Assembly: GCF_025499605.1 (NCBI RefSeq)
Contig: NZ_JAFMVC010000018.1
Location: 1-64,000, forward strand
DNA from: Carboxylicivirga litoralis
GTDB taxonomy: Bacteria > Bacteroidota > Bacteroidia > Bacteroidales > Marinilabiliaceae
Direction of reading: 5' to 3'
DNA: 64,000 bases
Below are positions 1 through 6,810 of this stretch, piece after piece. Both the position numbers and the translations under genes were made by a program. Numbering within the stretch: the first letter of the stretch is position 1; each line of letters opens with the position of its first letter. The notes beneath the pieces were generated by a model that did no database searches, had not been told where the DNA came from, and worked only from the letters and a program-made list of their open reading frames with translations.

Positions 1-1
1 T

Positions 2-94
2 AAATACGGACTGATTAGAATCGCAAATGCGTTAATCAATCCAATAAATAACAGCGATTTAGATAAATGTTATAAACTTTTGTCATGTACTTAG
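2..94 (+). CDS. C-terminal fragment of an unknown protein, cut by window edge
   Basis: The frame is open from the first bases of the window for 30 codons, ending at TAG 92-94. The amino-acid mix looks like coding sequence and reads as the tail of a small cassette protein whose start lies left of the window. No family is recognised. It would belong to the same cassette as the next gene, because no attC site separates them. Confidence 0.3.
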   Translation, partial: KYGLIRIANALINPINNSDLDKCYKLLSCT

Positions 95-136
95 CAATAT
101 GACCTAAAAAACGACGAATTAATTAACGTTTCTTCT

Positions 137-562
137 ATGAAAATCCAAGGGCATGCTAGTGCTGGTAGAAGACCTTATCAAACCTTGTTTCCATCGCATT
201 CAGGTAAGCTAAGAGTTGAATTTAAGGATGTAAACTTAATATTACACAAAATGAAAATTGTCGAGGATGATTTTGCTGGTGATTTGTTAGTTCCAATTTC
301 TTCCGAAACTCTTATATCTCAACAATATGATGGTTCTTGGTCGTTTGGTTCGGGTGTATGGAATAATGACGAAACTAAGTTCTACTTTGACAATACAGGT
401 GCTGTCGCTTGTATTTGGCAACTAGATATTGCGAAAAATACATTGAATAAAATTGTTCCTGAACATGAAGCCTTTAATCCCATATTTCTTGAGATTGGAG
501 CAGAAAAAGTTTTGGGATATTTTTTAGGGCACTCTATTATGATTGCGAAACCTGAAAAATAA
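137..562 (+). CDS. Hypothetical cassette protein, 141 aa
   Basis: This is an unrecognised protein of 141 residues with no signal peptide or membrane segment. The middle is rich in Trp, Tyr and Phe (a WSFGSGVWNND stretch near residue 70), suggesting a small beta-rich soluble domain. The ATG at 137 is the first in frame; an internal Met (MKIVEDD, about residue 39) is a possible later start. It ends nine bases before attC site 1, the normal layout of an integron cassette gene (gene, then attC, same orientation). Function is unknown. Confidence 0.6.
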   Translation: MKIQGHASAGRRPYQTLFPSHSGKLRVEFKDVNLILHKMKIVEDDFAGDLLVPISSETLISQQYDGSWSFGSGVWNNDETKFYFDNTGAVACIWQLDIAKNTLNKIVPEHEAFNPIFLEIGAEKVLGYFLGHSIMIAKPEK

Positions 563-570
563 ACTACTGC

Positions 571-706
571 AGGCAACAAGCCATCATAAAGTAGCCCTGG
601 CTTTGGTGAATTTTGGTAGTTCCGCTCCCGCGCCAGCTTGAGCGAAATCAAGAAAGCGAATATACCACACGCACCAGTGCCACTTCATATGGCCGAACCG
701 TTGTGT
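571..706 (+). repeat. attC-like recombination site 1 (cassette array)
   Basis: R'' box AGGCAAC lies at 571-577 and the R' crossover box G^TTGTGT at 700-706. The arms fold on each other: AACAAGCCATCATAAAG on the left against CTTCATATGGCCGAACC on the right. The site is about 136 bp and is nearly identical along its length to site 2. Its R'' box should match the start of the cassette holding the 137-562 gene, which lies off the window to the left. Confidence 0.8.
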
Positions 707-743
707 ACAATTCCCCCTATTCCAAAGCCATTGATTTCTGAAG

Positions 744-829
744 CTAACGTATAGGTATGGCATAACTAGGTTGTGTAATAGTAGTGCATTTGTAGTGCGC
801 TGAATGTTAACTTGTTATTCTTACGTTAG
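744..829 (+). repeat. Inverted repeat resembling a degenerate attC inside cassette 2
   Basis: CTAACGTA (744-751) and TACGTTAG (822-829) form a perfect 8-bp inverted repeat around 70 bp. The flanks AGCTAAC and GTTAGTC resemble but do not fit the RYYYAAC/GTTRRRY core consensus. The ends of the enclosing cassette match each other and not this repeat, so it is either a relic attC or an unrelated leader structure. Confidence 0.35.
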
Positions 830-854
830 TCAGAATTAAAACAAACCCAAACGA

Positions 855-1379
855 ATGGGACTATTTGATAAAATATTTAACAAGAAAAAGAAAGTAGTTG
901 ATTTTCCACCAAAACCTAAATGGAAACCCAATCTACCAATTAACTTAAATCTCATTTTAGAGAAATCTAAATACTACACAGGTGAAAAGTTGCAGCTTGC
1001 TGTTTTTGAGTTTGGAACAATAATCATATTTTCAGAAAGGGTTACTGATATTATTTCTTCTGCTCTTCAGACTTTAGATAAGATTTATAATTTTCACCCT
1101 GACTTTAATCCTAGAGAAATGGATGATGGAAACTATTTAATTGAGTATTCACAGCCTGCTTTTACTATTGTTTTTAAAGACGAAATCGAAAAATATTGGA
1201 GCTACATAGATGAAAACCATCTTGATGGAATATGTACAGACGAAGTTCTTATAAATGGTAATGGTGAGCACAATGTGTTCGATAAAATTGGGAAAATATG
1301 TCTGTATGGTAGAAGCAAAATGTTCATGGATGCCCAGAATCCAAAAGTAGTTTTAACGTTCGATAATTTGAATAAATAA
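855..1379 (+). CDS. Hypothetical cassette protein, 174 aa
   Basis: A soluble protein of 174 residues with a very basic, Lys-rich N-terminus (MGLFDKIFNKKKK), a start pattern seen in many small Bacteroidota proteins of unknown role. No signal peptide or membrane helix is seen. The ATG at 855 is the first in frame. It stops at 1379, two bases before the R'' arm of attC site 2 begins, so gene and recombination site are tightly packed. I do not recognise a family; function is unknown. Confidence 0.6.
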   Translation: MGLFDKIFNKKKKVVDFPPKPKWKPNLPINLNLILEKSKYYTGEKLQLAVFEFGTIIIFSERVTDIISSALQTLDKIYNFHPDFNPREMDDGNYLIEYSQPAFTIVFKDEIEKYWSYIDENHLDGICTDEVLINGNGEHNVFDKIGKICLYGRSKMFMDAQNPKVVLTFDNLNK

Positions 1380-1383
1380 CTGT

Positions 1384-1520
1384 ACACAACAAGCCATCAT
1401 AAAGTAGCCCTGGCCTTGGCGAGATTTGGGAGTTTGGCTCCCGCGCGGGCAATGGCATAAACAAGAAAGCGAATATACCACACGCAAATCGGGCCACTTC
1501 ATATGGCCAAACCGTTAGAG
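1384..1520 (+). repeat. attC-like recombination site 2
   Basis: R'' ACACAAC is at 1384-1390 and R' G^TTAGAG at 1514-1520. The internal sequence is a close relative of site 1: both hold AAGCCATCATAAAGTAGCCC, then GAAAGCGAATATACCACACG, then CACTTCATATGGCC. Such homogeneity between neighbouring sites is typical of chromosomal cassette arrays. Confidence 0.8.
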
Positions 1521-2077
1521 CGTAATATGGAACAACATGACGACAATTTTCAGTCGGATTTCAGAAAAATGAAACAGGTAAATAAGGGAGACCGGCCCGA
1601 TGGCATAAACAAGGAAATAATTTCATTGACTTCAAAGTCGAGACGGAGATTCCGTGAAAAGCAGCCTTTTCAAATGCAAGCGACGTTTCATCGACTTTGG
1701 TGAGAGAAGTTATCAGAAATACAAGACAAAGTCAAGTTATTAAGCCCTTGAATTTCTTATACTTCACGGGTTTATAACATCGGACCAGGTCAACATATAA
1801 TATAGTTTCATTTTTCTGCAGTATTCCATCGCTGCATATCCTCAGGATGATAAATCAATGGGAATACTTAAAAGGACTGAAAAAATGGATTTACAAACGT
1901 GTACAATTGAAGGAATGTCGTTCTAAATACACCGTTATTCAGCGGACAACTTGCTTTTTGCAGTTGACGATTAAATACAAATAAACACTACGCCTAACGT
2001 GCAAATGCATAATGCATGGCCACAAATGTGGATGACCGACAAAACCATAAGTGGCCACAGCATCATGCATTTGTACG
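1515..2077 (+). mobile_element. Integron cassette 3, no convincing gene
   Basis: This 563-bp unit lies between the crossover points of sites 2 and 3. The only candidates are a 59-codon frame at 1527-1703 (start MEQHDD) and a 22-codon frame at 1858-1926, neither recognisable. A 14-bp piece of attC site 2 (ATGGCATAAACAAG, 1452-1465) recurs at 1600-1613. The start (GTTAGAG) only partly matches its own R'' (GCCTAAC), so this unit may be rearranged or decayed. Confidence 0.6.
1527..1703 (+). CDS. Possible small basic protein, 59 aa (doubtful)
   Basis: A short open frame starting MEQHDDN with a basic middle (SKSRRRFREK). No homology is recognised and there is no signal peptide. It is listed only because it is the longest frame in cassette 3 and sits where a cassette gene should start, about 12 bases after the crossover point. 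It may be non-coding. Confidence 0.2.
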   Translation: MEQHDDNFQSDFRKMKQVNKGDRPDGINKEIISLTSKSRRRFREKQPFQMQATFHRLW

Positions 2078-2083
2078 TTAGGC
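1992..2083 (+). repeat. attC-like recombination site 3 (short type)
   Basis: R'' GCCTAAC is at 1992-1998 and R' G^TTAGGC at 2077-2083, about 92 bp in all. The outer arms pair over about 20 bp (GCCTAACGTGCAAATGCAT against ATGCATTTGTACGTTAGGC, one mismatch), and inner GTGGCCAC-type arms pair again. It differs in sequence and length from all other sites here, so this cassette probably came from another source. Confidence 0.82.
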
Positions 2084-2136
2084 TTAATTTGACATTCCTA
2101 ATCTAATCAGGTCTATCATTCAAAACACGATAGAAA

Positions 2137-2805
2137 ATGAATAAAAAACTAAGAAATAAAATTCTTATTGGTTTGGCTATATTTCTGCTTGTTGCAAGTG
2201 GACTAATTATTTATTTACTTATCGAAGTTGACAAAGCATTAAATCCTGACCCAAAATACAATACGGTTTTTACCGAAATGTATAACGAAAATAATTTCAA
2301 TAAAATCCAACCAGGTGATGATGTTGACTATGTAATTGATATCATTGGAAAACCCTTTAAAGTAGATACAATTGATTTTATCGAACAGCTATTATATACC
2401 AATTCTCCAGAAGATGTCTTTTTTATTGAAGGTTCAGATGGGTTAAGATTACACGGAGGAAATGACAGTTTAAAATATTCAAATATCACTGTGAATAATA
2501 AAGGTGAGGTCATAAAAGTTTTTGCCGATTTTGAATTAGGTGGAAAAAGTAAAGACCAGTTAATGTTGCTTAACAAGAATCAATTAATTGAATTATTTGG
2601 TGAACCTCAGAAACATATGATTTGCGATTGTAAGTGCGCTATTTATTCATATTCCAAACTTAAAGAAGGTCCTTATCGCGGAAAATTACCAGTAATCGAT
2701 TTAAGAAAAATAATGGTCTTAGATAGTATTGTTGTTGGAAAGGTAAAAATTGAAGGAAATCCTTACAATTCATATATTGGAACATGTAAAATAAATAAAA
2801 ACTAA
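2137..2805 (+). CDS. Membrane-anchored protein with BamE-like repeats, 222 aa (cassette 4)
   Basis: One N-terminal membrane helix (residues about 9-30, ILIGLAIFLLVASGLIIYLL) anchors a periplasmic domain. Two stretches look alike, GDDVDYVIDIIGKPF (about residues 60-74) and NKNQLIELFGEPQKH (about 147-161); both resemble the short helix-turn element of SmpA/OmlA (BamE)-type folds, where a G-x-P turn follows a helix. That fold call is inference. The gene fills cassette 4 (2078-2993), whose start GTTAGGCTTA matches its end TAAGCCTAAC. Confidence 0.65.
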   Translation: MNKKLRNKILIGLAIFLLVASGLIIYLLIEVDKALNPDPKYNTVFTEMYNENNFNKIQPGDDVDYVIDIIGKPFKVDTIDFIEQLLYTNSPEDVFFIEGSDGLRLHGGNDSLKYSNITVNNKGEVIKVFADFELGGKSKDQLMLLNKNQLIELFGEPQKHMICDCKCAIYSYSKLKEGPYRGKLPVIDLRKIMVLDSIVVGKVKIEGNPYNSYIGTCKINKN

Positions 2806-2999
2806 GCCTAACAAACCGCAATAAAGCATATGGAGTCCGACTCTTTTTGAAAGTTTTGTGGCTTCGGCAACCACCGCCAAATCGCTGATTTGGCTTTGAA
2901 ATAAAAAGTTAAAAACAAATACACCGCTTTGGCTTTGTTCAATTTGGAAAGTTTGTAAAGTTAATTTTCCATACGCTTCATATGGCCGAACCGTTAGGC
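2806..2999 (+). repeat. attC-like recombination site 4 (long type)
   Basis: R'' GCCTAAC is at 2806-2812 and R' G^TTAGGC at 2993-2999, 194 bp. It contains a perfect internal hairpin GCCAAATC-GCT-GATTTGGC at 2876-2894. The same hairpin occurs in site 6 and is the spot split by the insertion sequence in site 7. The arms AACAAACCGCAATAAAGCAT and CGCTTCATATGGCCGAACC pair imperfectly. Confidence 0.82.
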
Positions 3000-3022
3000 T
3001 TTATTAAACCAAATCCGACAAA

Positions 3023-3625
3023 ATGAAAACGATATTTACAAAGACATTTTTAATTATATGTTTGGGACTTATTTGTACTAAGACCTTTTCTCAAACAGAA
3101 TCAAAACCAGAGGTTAACGTTGTTTATGGAGACAAGCATATATTCACATTAGAAACACCGGCTGAATGGATAAATGACAAAAAATCAGCTGAAAAAATTG
3201 GACTTGTTTGTTTTTTCTACCCTAAATCGGAAATCGGAAAATCAAAAGTGAACTATTGCTATGCACATGGCATTGACAAAGAAAGTAATCAAGAAAACTT
3301 AGAAGAGTTTATAAAAGGTGACCTAGAGAAATTTAAAAATAAATATCCTAATTGTACATTTGAAGAAATCCCAATTGATGTTACAGGAGGACTAAAAAGT
3401 GGCGTTTTATATTCATTTTCAAACCTAACAGACAGATTTAAAGAAGAAGTAATGTATTCTGAAACGGAAGATTCCTTTATAATTTTCTCATTCGCTGCTA
3501 TGACTGAAGAAGATTATAATAAATATTTACCAGCATTTGATGGTTTAATTGGTTCCTTTAATTATCGAGGAAATAATCCTCAACCATTCTTGGAATATAT
3601 GAAAAGTAAAAAATTGAATAAATAA
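3023..3625 (+). CDS. Secreted protein, PsbP/Mog1-like fold suspected, 200 aa (cassette 5)
   Basis: A clear signal peptide (residues 1-23, KTFLIICLGLICTKTFS then Q) marks export to the periplasm. The mature part opens with a strand and a TPAEW element followed by a mixed alpha/beta domain of about 160 residues, which recalls the PsbP/DUF1795 group; this is a guess from pattern only. It is the single gene of cassette 5 (2994-3760), which starts GTTAGGCTTT and ends AAAGCCTAAC before its core. Function is unknown. Confidence 0.6.
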   Translation: MKTIFTKTFLIICLGLICTKTFSQTESKPEVNVVYGDKHIFTLETPAEWINDKKSAEKIGLVCFFYPKSEIGKSKVNYCYAHGIDKESNQENLEEFIKGDLEKFKNKYPNCTFEEIPIDVTGGLKSGVLYSFSNLTDRFKEEVMYSETEDSFIIFSFAAMTEEDYNKYLPAFDGLIGSFNYRGNNPQPFLEYMKSKKLNK

Positions 3626-3629
3626 CAAA

Positions 3630-3766
3630 GCCTAACACGCCGCAATAGCGCATAGCAGGGCTCGGCTCAGTTTTGGAGGGCAAATTCCCGCTTCGATAGT
3701 CTCGTCCTCTCGGACCGACAATCTCAACGCAAATCTGCTACAGCGCCATGCGGCCAACCGTTGGTG
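3630..3766 (+). repeat. attC-like recombination site 5
   Basis: R'' GCCTAAC is at 3630-3636 and R' G^TTGGTG at 3760-3766, 137 bp. The arms ACGCCGCAATAGCGCAT and GCGCCATGCGGCCAACC pair imperfectly. Its interior differs from both the site 1/2 and the site 4/6/7 types. Confidence 0.78.
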
Positions 3767-3787
3767 GCAAGGCAAAAAAATACTCAC

Positions 3788-4459
3788 ATGCTGAAAAAAG
3801 GGATATTTATAGTTTTATGCTTTATAAATCTGAATGTTGTTTCTCAGGATTTAGAACATATTAAGTCAAGGCAAATTGACAAAAGCAGTGATTACTATGA
3901 AAGTAGTATTAATGGGTATCGGACAAATGAATTTTGGTGTATTTGGACAATGCCAATGGGAAATGCATTTTCATCGTCAGAATTAAAACCACAAGGAAAT
4001 ATTGACTATTCCATTAGCAATGTTATGGATTATGACCTAACTACATCTTGGATTGAAGGAAAAACTGATTATGGTGTAGGAGAAAAATTTGGTTTTACAT
4101 TCAATTTCCCAGAAAGTACTGAATATGGTGGTGCATATCAGTTTTATGGAATTGTAAATGTATTTAATAGATACTGTAAATCATTAGAGGTTTGGCAACA
4201 GAATTCCAGGATACGAAACTTATAAGTTTATTACAATGATAAGCCTGTATGCATTGTAGAGTTGATTGACACTTGGCATTTTCAAAGTTTTGATATTGGA
4301 AAGTTTTTCAAATATAAAAGAGACAATAAGTTTTTAGATGCTCCATTTGAAATTAAACAGGGTGATAAATTGACCTTTGAAATATTAGATGTTTATGCAG
4401 GGACAAAATACAAAGACGTTGCGTTATCTGAATTTATGGTCGAAGGAGCAGGAAATTAA
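3788..4459 (+). pseudogene. Secreted NADase-type glycan-binding (discoidin-like) protein, broken by a nonsense codon
   Basis: Residues 1-20 (from MLKKGIFIV, ATG 3788) are a signal peptide. The rest matches the discoidin-like NADase-type glycan-binding domain: SSELKPQG, then a D-x-x-x-x-T-x-W-x-E-G segment, then KSLEVWQQNSR. The frame is then stopped by TAA at 4223-4225 and continues in the same frame with VYYNDKPVCIVELIDTWHF to 4459. A single AAA-to-TAA change (Lys to stop) would explain it. The downstream half could only be made by readthrough or re-initiation. It is the gene of cassette 6 (3761-4652), which starts GTTGGTGGC and ends GCCACCAAC. Confidence 0.7.
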
Positions 4460-4467
4460 AGCCCAGC

Positions 4468-4658
4468 CACCAACAAGCCGTCATAAAGCAAAAGGGGCGA
4501 GGCGTGCTTTGGATAGTTTGTGACTTCGGCAATCAGCGCCAAATCGCAGATTTGGCTTTAAAAAAGAAATGTAAAACAAATATGCGTTTTGGCTTAGCGC
4601 AATTAAGAAAGTTTGTGAGGTTAAATCCCCTTACGACGCCATGCAACAACCGTTAGCG
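4468..4658 (+). repeat. attC-like recombination site 6 (long type)
   Basis: R'' CACCAAC is at 4468-4474 and R' G^TTAGCG at 4652-4658, 191 bp. It holds the same internal hairpin as site 4, GCCAAATC-GCA-GATTTGGC at 4538-4556, and is intact, so it is an unoccupied version of the site used by the insertion sequence. Confidence 0.82.
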
Positions 4659-4725
4659 CCAATTTGAAATTCAAGCAAGCTGCTAAATATATTGTCAACC
4701 AAATAACAAACAGAAAACTAGGGAA

Positions 4726-5175
4726 ATGTCTGAGAATATTGATTACAATTCAAAAAAGCAAAATATTGTCATTAAGGTTATTAGTGTAGGAATACTAATA
4801 GCATACTTTGCTTACATATCATTCGACTGGGACTATGTCTTTCTAATGTTTGCAGACTTTAAAAATTGGGATTTTAGTGTTATTGAATTTTTGCTCCCAA
4901 TAATATTAGTTCCAATCGGTGTAATAGGACTTTGGAAAATAAAAAAAATTGGTTGGCTGGTAATTACAATAGTGCTGACATATCTCTTATGGACTATAAT
5001 ATTGACAACATTTACAGAACAATTAGGAATACTCATCTTAATTGGCGGACTGTTAGCATACATAAACAGCCCTTCAGTTATTAAGACTTTTAAAATTTCA
5101 AGAGTTGCTAGAATTCTTGGAATCGGAGTTCCGACAATAATATTGTTCGCTATATGGTTTGCAATATTTGTCTAG
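4726..5175 (+). CDS. Small integral membrane protein, about 4 helices, 149 aa (cassette 7)
   Basis: Hydrophobic segments lie near residues 15-35, 50-68, 75-93 and 100-112, with a last one at 128-148, giving four or five membrane passes. The N-terminus is short and polar; there is no signal peptide. A basic loop (KTFKISRVAR) precedes the last helix. The family is not recognised. It is the gene of cassette 7, whose first ten bases GTTAGCGCCA are the exact reverse complement of TGGCGCTAAC (5187-5196) at its end. Confidence 0.6.
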   Translation: MSENIDYNSKKQNIVIKVISVGILIAYFAYISFDWDYVFLMFADFKNWDFSVIEFLLPIILVPIGVIGLWKIKKIGWLVITIVLTYLLWTIILTTFTEQLGILILIGGLLAYINSPSVIKTFKISRVARILGIGVPTIILFAIWFAIFV

Positions 5176-5225
5176 AATAAAAAAACTGGCGCTAACAAAC
5201 CGCAATAAAGCATATGGAGTCCGGC

Positions 5226-6302
5226 TCACTTTGGAGTCTTTGTGACTTCGGCAACCAACGCCAAATCGTATTCTATGATAAAAGACAAGCTGTTTTGATA
5301 TATTTTAAACAGCAAATTTGTGTGTGTTAATGTATGGTTGTTGTCTATTTTAACGGCAAAAACATGAGATAACATTTTATTTCTAAGGTTATTTAGTACC
5401 AGCATTTTGTTTTTACCCTCGGCTACTTTACGGTCATAATATTCCCTCATTTGGTAGTCGCATTTCATTACTGACAGCGCCCCCATATTCAATAGTGTTT
5501 TAAGCTTTTTGTCTGCCAGGTGACTCACTTTTGTTCTACCATGAATGCTAGATCCAGATTGATAAGGGAAAGGAGCTACACCGCCAAAGCAGGCTAGTTT
5601 TCTGCTATTCGAAAAACGGGTAAAGTTATGTGTCACAATAATAAGATATGTTGCTAGCTGAACACCAATACCAGGAACTGTTTTAGCCAGGTTATAATTG
5701 TTATCAAGGTCTAGGTTGGACTTTATTAATTTAGATATTAATGACTCAACTTCTTTTAGGGCTTTTTTAAGCCCTCTAACTAGCTTATCATTGGATCGGG
5801 CAAGTTCCCTTGTCATATCCTTTGACAAAAACAATTCTGACTCTTTTATGGACTTAAACTGCCCAATTGCCTTTACTATCTTTTCACTTTGGCAATAAAG
5901 CAACTTAAGCTTGTTTATATCGTAGTCTGCTAAATGAGATAGTTCCAATTCAAACAGATGTGAAATAGCATATTTGGCGATGGAAAAGGCATCTTTCTTA
6001 TCTGATTTACCTCTGTTTATACCAAGTGATCGGTGTATTTCTAGGGCAGAAACTTCGGCAAAATCAACATCAGCCTGGCTAAGTACCTGAGAGAGGTTAT
6101 GACCATATATGCCAGTATTTTCAAAAACAACCAGTGTGGAAGATTTATCAATCGCTGATTTCTTCAGAAACTGTTTGACCGCCAAACGAGTATTAGCAAT
6201 GACTAAATGCTGTAATGTGATTTGAGACTGGGGATTTAAGCCAATGATATCTAAAGTGCTTTTAGATATATCAATACCAATAAATAGCGAATAATTTTTC
6301 AT
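5226..6302 (-). CDS. IS110-family transposase (DEDD recombinase), 358 aa
   Basis: The N-terminal RuvC-like domain shows the four acidic residues: Asp11 in GIDISKSTLDI, Glu61 in VVFENTG, and Asp101 and Asp104 in SDKKDA. A helical middle is followed by the Transposase_20 domain (VPGIGVQLATYLI from about 209; ACFGGVAPFPYQSGSS at 237-252), which holds the serine used as nucleophile in this family. The last 13 residues (346-358) and the stop codon lie outside the element, in attC sequence, so the native end of the protein is probably supplied by whatever target it enters. Confidence 0.9.
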   Translation of the reverse strand: MKNYSLFIGIDISKSTLDIIGLNPQSQITLQHLVIANTRLAVKQFLKKSAIDKSSTLVVFENTGIYGHNLSQVLSQADVDFAEVSALEIHRSLGINRGKSDKKDAFSIAKYAISHLFELELSHLADYDINKLKLLYCQSEKIVKAIGQFKSIKESELFLSKDMTRELARSNDKLVRGLKKALKEVESLISKLIKSNLDLDNNYNLAKTVPGIGVQLATYLIIVTHNFTRFSNSRKLACFGGVAPFPYQSGSSIHGRTKVSHLADKKLKTLLNMGALSVMKCDYQMREYYDRKVAEGKNKMLVLNNLRNKMLSHVFAVKIDNNHTLTHTNLLFKIYQNSLSFIIEYDLALVAEVTKTPK

Positions 6303-6518
6303 TACATTTGATTTAGGATTAAAACAATGTGTTGAACCTCTTAAAAACCTTTATTAGACCTTTATGTCTATCATTCTATTTGAAGCGATTCAACCAGATT
6401 CAGGGAGAGTAGAGGACTAAAACGATTTATAAGCCGAATACTTATCAGATTTGATAGTTCACCTCTATTCTCTTTGAATCAAAATGAGGTCTTTTATCCA
6501 AAATGTAAAGTAAAGGTT
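5269..6518 (-). mobile_element. IS110-family insertion sequence in an attC hairpin
   Basis: Comparison with intact sites 4 and 6 (GCCAAATC-GCN-GATTTGGC) places the junctions at about 5268/5269 and 6518/6519, so the element is about 1,250 bp. The exact edge is uncertain by two or three bases of the hairpin loop. There are no terminal inverted repeats of note, as expected for this family. The transposase fills nearly all of it, with a 216-bp non-coding leader upstream of the gene (6303-6518), the arrangement of the IS110 subgroup and not of IS1111, where the non-coding part lies downstream. Confidence 0.8.
6303..6518 (-). ncRNA. Candidate bridge RNA region of the IS110 element
   Basis: IS110 elements encode a bridge RNA in the leader upstream of the transposase that pairs with target and donor DNA. 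Here the leader end TAAAGGTT (6511-6518) has an exact 8-nt complement inside the leader (AACCTTTA, 6346-6353), fitting a donor guide. CAGATTTG at 6446-6453 is identical to the attC hairpin loop and arm of site 6 (4547-4554), fitting a target guide. Both matches are seen in the sequence; the RNA itself is inferred. Confidence 0.45.
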
Positions 6519-6732
6519 GATTTGGCTTTTGAAACGAAAAGATAAAATCAAATTCAACGTTTTGGCTCTGATCTATTTGGAAAGTTAGCATGGATAAATC
6601 TCCATACGCTTCATGCGACAGGCTGTTGGCAACATTAGGTACGCTATACAAACATTGTAGGTAAATAGTCTCAGAAAACCTAGGTTCTGATCCTCTAATC
6701 CCAAGTTTTGCAGATAGAGTTTAGAAATAAAA

Positions 6733-6763
6733 AAAACGCACCACCTTATTAGGTGATGCGTGT
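6733..6763 (-). terminator. Rho-independent terminator after tRNA-Ser
   Basis: On the minus strand, CGCATCACCT and AGGTGGTGCG pair (one mismatch) around an AATA-type loop, followed by a run of T (the A run at 6726-6735 on +). It lies about 50 bp downstream of the tRNA. Confidence 0.75.
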
Positions 6764-6810
6764 GGAATTAAGTGTAAATTTCATAATTGCTTGCTAAGCA
6801 AGCTAAACTG

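Larger units (their letters stand above)
701..1513 (+). mobile_element. Integron cassette 2
   Basis: The cassette starts right after the crossover G at 700 and ends at the crossover G of site 2 (1514). Its first bases TTGTGTACA (701-709) are the exact reverse complement of TGTACACAA (1381-1389) at its own R'' end. This own-end match is what integrase-mediated cassette insertion leaves behind. It carries one gene (855-1379). Confidence 0.8.
5190..6631 (+). repeat. attC-like recombination site 7, interrupted by an IS110-family element
   Basis: R'' CGCTAAC is at 5190-5196 and the R' box G^TTGGCA at 6625-6631. The left part runs to 5268 and the right part resumes at 6519 with GATTTGGCTTTTGAAACG, which lines up with site 4. 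Taking out 5269-6518 leaves a long-type site of about 192 bp. This is the last site of the array; no further R'' partner for GTTGGCA is visible before the tRNA. Confidence 0.8.

Noticed and set aside
3761-3787. Earlier TTG start for the glycan-binding cassette gene
   Set aside because: These bases belong to the cassette crossover box; the ATG at 3788 starts a proper signal peptide.
6789-6803. Small hairpin GCTTGC-TAA-GCAAGC next to the tRNA as an integration site
   Set aside because: It lies outside the tRNA, does not copy its 3' end and has no partner repeat elsewhere in the window.
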